Of a DNA stretch of 41,483 nt, positions 39,264 to 41,483 are shown one piece after another (within the stretch, counting starts at the first letter, position 1; every line of letters starts with the position of its first letter). The DNA is from Spirochaetales bacterium (GTDB lineage Bacteria > Spirochaetota > Spirochaetia > Sphaerochaetales > Sphaerochaetaceae). Location of the stretch: contig JAFUXI010000030.1 of the NCBI GenBank assembly GCA_017470995.1, positions 1-41,483 on the forward strand. Reading direction: 5' to 3'. A model generated the notes under the pieces. It had not been told where the DNA came from. It saw nothing but the letters and a program-made list of their open reading frames with translations, and made no database searches. The position numbers were made by a program, and so were the translations under genes.

Positions 39264-39508
39264 CTTTGGTTCCTCCTTATCCAGTCTGCTCTATATCTTT
39301 CTGCTTTCTCTATCTCTTTCCTCGGTGTTTTATCAGTTTGTTCGATGGCCCGCAGAACCTTTGTTTTCATTTTGGGCGAGAGACTCAGAAGATAATCCCT
39401 AAAAGGCGTATCACCGTTTTCCTTCGAATAGATTATTACATGAAAAACATTTTTCTTTTCTTTATTATTGTGGGATATATCCAACATTGTCAAGTTATCC
39501 TGTTTCAT
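39260..39508 (-). pseudogene. higB: HigB-type toxin with an internal deletion
   Basis: 82 codons. The first part (F-H-V-I-I-Y-S-K-E-N-G-D-T-P-F-R-D-Y-L-L-S-L, K-V-L-R-A-I-E) matches the N-terminus of Gp49/HigB toxins. It jumps directly to the C-terminal end of the family (T-D-K-T-P-R-K-E-I-E-K-A-E-R-Y-R-A-D-W; relatives have K-K-T-x-K-T-P-K/R-x-E-I-x-x-A). The middle, about 45-50 residues with the strands that make the RNase core (L-R-I/E-L pattern to I-V-L-L-H-G-F), is missing in frame. The product should be inactive. The assigned start overlaps the comM stop by four bases and follows GGAG; about 20 residues precede the family match, so the true start is uncertain. Confidence 0.72.
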
Positions 39509-41049
39509 CTCAACGATCTCCAGTAGTAGTCTCCCAAACCGTAACGGCGGAGGCTTCTTGCCTTCTCGAAGTGCTCCTCGGTAACAATGCTCTTGTCCTC
39601 GTAGTCGGCTATCGATCTTGCAAGTGCGATCGTGCCTATCTGGCTTCTGGAACTGAGGCTGTTCTGGGTGTTGATTCTGTTGAAAAGATTGATCTCGTCC
39701 TTCAGGCAGAGGAGGGCGGAAGTCGAGTAATGGACCTGCCCGTTGTAATCTACTTCTTCTATATATTTATAGCGCTCGCGCTGGCGCGCGAGGGCACTCC
39801 GTACACTAGATATATAGTCTGCGTCGCCGGTCTTAGGGGTATCGATCTGAGTCAGCATATCGGTTTGGGAACGTATTGGAAGGCGGATGTCGAAGCGTTC
39901 GATGAGCTGGCGGCCGAGCTTTGCCCAGTGGCTAGTGACTTTCTGTGCGGTGCAGGTGCAGATGGCATCGGGATTGCCCAGGGCCCCGCAGGCGCAGGGG
40001 TTCAGATTGCCGACCATGAGAAAACGGGCAGGGTAGGTGATGACCTGTCCGCTTCGGGTGCTCTGGGTGTAGCCCTTGTCGTAGGTGTCCTTGACTGTCT
40101 CCAGCAGTTTGGGCGTGTATTTGTCGGTTTCGTCCAATACAAGTGTCCCGAGGTGGGAGAGGGCTCCTTCTCCGGGTGTCTTGGCTGAGCTTCCGGATAC
40201 GAACTGTGTCTGGGTGCAGTCGTGACTGAGGATCCTCATCCTTGAATGGGTTCTGCCCGGGCTTTCGGAGATGTTCGCACATCCGAGGATTCTGGAAACT
40301 TCGGCTTTCTGCCTGTCTGTGTATGGTCCCAGAAGCAGGTGGAGACGGCTGCTGAGCATTGTCTTGCCTACTCCGGGAGGACCGAAGAGAAGCGTGCTGT
40401 GGAATCCTGCTACGGCCATTGCGAGGATGTGTTTTTCTTCTTCCAGACCGATGATGTCCTCGAATATGACTGCCTTCCTGTTTTCTACCTGTTCTTCCGT
40501 TTCAACGGCGAGGTTTCCGCAGATGATATCCGTAATCACCGAATATGCCTGGGGCAAGGTTCTGGCCTGTATCACGTCAATGCCGTCGATTGTCTGCTTC
40601 GGTGTCTCGAAGGGAACGATGCAGAACCTGCAGCCTGAGTTTCTCGCTGCATCGATGGCTCCCATCGCCTGGGGTGCATTGAGCACCTGACCGCTGAGTG
40701 ACAGCTCTCCTGCTATCATTATTCCGATTGTCTCTCCTGCCGGGGCACCTCCGTTCTCGGGTTTTGTCTGTGCATGCAGGATTGCGCAGGCAAGAGGCAG
40801 ATCCAGAAGCGTGCTGTCCTTTGTCTGGCTGGCGGGACTGAGATTGACAAGTATCCGACTCTGGGGAAACTTGAAGCCGCAGCTTCTGAGAGCGCATCTG
40901 ACTCTCTCGCGTGCTTCTCTTACGCTTGCACCCGGAAGACCGGTGATGTCGAAACCCGGAAAACCGTTCCTGATGCTGCATTCAACAGATACGCCCGTTC
41001 CGGTGTAGCCCTTGTCCATGTAACCGTGGATTCTGATTTCATTTCTCAT
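39505..41049 (-). CDS. comM: YifB/ComM-family AAA+ ATPase (Mg-chelatase-like)
   Basis: Hexameric AAA+ helicase family; ComM promotes branch migration during natural transformation in Vibrio, but homologues occur widely in non-competent bacteria. 514 aa from the ATG at 41049 (GGAG upstream). N-terminal Lon-like ChlI domain (1 to about 165: F-P-G-F-D-I-T-G-L-P-G-A-S-V-R-E-A-R-E-R-V-R, L-V-N-L-S-P-A), Walker A G-P-P-G-V-G-K-T (about 222-229), a zinc-finger-like N-P-C-A-C-G with C-x-C, and L-I-E-R-F-D-I (sensor/arginine-finger region), then the C-terminal Mg-chelatase domain. The Walker B region reads L-V-L-D-E-T-D-K-Y instead of the family's L-F-L-D-E-L-P-E-F. It overlaps higB by four bases. Confidence 0.92.
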   Translation of the reverse strand: MRNEIRIHGYMDKGYTGTGVSVECSIRNGFPGFDITGLPGASVREARERVRCALRSCGFKFPQSRILVNLSPASQTKDSTLLDLPLACAILHAQTKPENGGAPAGETIGIMIAGELSLSGQVLNAPQAMGAIDAARNSGCRFCIVPFETPKQTIDGIDVIQARTLPQAYSVITDIICGNLAVETEEQVENRKAVIFEDIIGLEEEKHILAMAVAGFHSTLLFGPPGVGKTMLSSRLHLLLGPYTDRQKAEVSRILGCANISESPGRTHSRMRILSHDCTQTQFVSGSSAKTPGEGALSHLGTLVLDETDKYTPKLLETVKDTYDKGYTQSTRSGQVITYPARFLMVGNLNPCACGALGNPDAICTCTAQKVTSHWAKLGRQLIERFDIRLPIRSQTDMLTQIDTPKTGDADYISSVRSALARQRERYKYIEEVDYNGQVHYSTSALLCLKDEINLFNRINTQNSLSSRSQIGTIALARSIADYEDKSIVTEEHFEKARSLRRYGLGDYYWRSLR

Positions 41050-41238
41050 GCAATTCTCCTTCGGACTTTTGCGCTGTCCTGACTCCTTATACGGAAAAAC
41101 TGCAGTTTTCATTAAAAAAAAGATTTTGAATTGCATGATTCCAGCTGTTTAATTGATTTCAGTAGAAGTAATTATAAATTTTAAACTTTTTTATTTGGCT
41201 CCAGGCGCGCGTTTTGTTGCATTTTTTCAAAATAGTTG

Positions 41239-41267
41239 TTGACAATAAAATGCCTTTGTGGTAATTT
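41239..41267 (+). promoter_or_regulatory. Strong promoter, probably of an rRNA operon
   Basis: TTGACA (41239-41244), exactly 17 bases, TAATTT (41262-41267), preceded by an A/T-rich stretch (41150-41235) that could act as an UP element. Transcription should start near 41274. The 190 bases between the comM start (41049) and the -35 contain nothing else recognisable. Confidence 0.7.
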
Positions 41268-41273
41268 CAATGA

Positions 41274-41483
41274 CGCACGCCAGAAGGCGGGCACATAAAG
41301 TTCTTTACATTACAAGCGAAGGAAAGAGGAAATACGGAAGCTATGAGGGCTTCCAGTCAATTCGATGATACGGACAGATAGTTAAATAACGACATGTGTT
41401 CGGGAGCAGCCGGGAGGCTGTGGAGTTGACAGGGTTTGAATTTGAAATTTTCCCCGTCTTCGGACGGGGGTTTGATGATGGAG
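41274..41483 (+). ncRNA. Probable rRNA operon leader, cut by the window end
   Basis: No open frame of note. It has a boxA-like GTTCTTTACA at 41300-41309 (consensus about GCTCTTTAACA), a hairpin at 41336-41354 (GGAAGC/GCTTCC), and a UUCG-capped hairpin at 41452-41469 (CCCCGTC/GACGGGG) without a T-run. The last bases TGATGATGGAG fit the usual lead-in to a 16S gene (ATGGAG then AGTTTGATC), so the mature 16S RNA should begin at or a few bases past the window edge. Contigs often end here because rRNA operons are repeated. Identification is by inference only. Confidence 0.5.

Noticed and set aside
41452..41469. UUCG hairpin as a rho-independent terminator.
   Set aside because: No T-run follows on the plus strand, and it lies inside a leader behind a strong promoter; a structural leader hairpin fits better.
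1..41483. CRISPR arrays, insertion sequences, prophage genes or a replication origin.
   Set aside because: No regularly spaced repeats, transposase, integrase, phage structural genes, dnaA or DnaA-box cluster were seen.

Overview
The window is a 41.5-kb piece of a bacterial chromosome, probably from a spirochaete (Sphaerochaeta- or Treponema-like). This is an inference. It rests on a bacterial XPB helicase beside its partner gene, an EF-G of the recycling type next to an EF-G-2-type paralogue, a binding protein whose signal peptide ends in A-A-G-A-K-E, and a secreted TPR protein of spirochaete type. Base composition is near 50% GC. Genes are dense, lie on both strands and often overlap by the four bases ATGA. 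No phage, insertion sequence or CRISPR array was seen.

Layout. 1-4467: end of an oligopeptide ABC importer operon (oppC partial, oppD, oppF, oppA-like). 4514-8626: a GNAT-Nudix fusion on the minus strand, then three exported proteins of unknown function, two of them lipoproteins. 8670-12363: a heterodimeric ABC exporter on the minus strand. 12449-15403: mtaD-like deaminase, alpha/beta hydrolase and tcdA in one operon. 15392-17092: a secreted protein with an internal duplication, a membrane-anchored coiled-coil protein, tRNA-Leu(UAA), and a hairpin-rich stretch bounded by a copy of the tRNA 3' end. 17093-20154: D-lactate dehydrogenase family protein and an ABC-F ATPase. 20156-24213: XPB helicase with its partner, and a small membrane protein. 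24283-31705: dGTPase-like protein, ACT-like protein, nrdR, an inositol-monophosphatase family enzyme, mfd and trmB. 31753-36043: two EF-G paralogues. 36180-37339: tRNA-Lys, tRNA-Glu and a secreted TPR protein. 37413-39508: an accessory patch with a gene remnant, a PIN/RelB-type toxin-antitoxin pair, a small unknown protein and a damaged higBA pair. 39505-41049: comM. 41239-41483: a strong promoter and leader that probably belong to an rRNA operon whose 16S gene starts at or just beyond the window edge.

Two observations stand out. First, the oppA-like protein appears circularly permuted: about 84 residues that normally form the C-terminus of this family sit directly behind the signal peptide, and the protein stops where that segment should begin. 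Second, five genes without a Shine-Dalgarno sequence (GNAT-Nudix, ABC exporter, xpb, mfd, fusA2) each have a -10 hexamer ending 6-8 bases before the start codon, which predicts leaderless mRNAs.

Together the housekeeping genes cover peptide import, drug or lipid export, purine and dNTP control (mtaD, dgt, nrdR), transcription-coupled and helicase-based DNA repair (mfd, xpb), tRNA modification (tcdA, trmB) and ribosome function (two EF-G paralogues, ABC-F).
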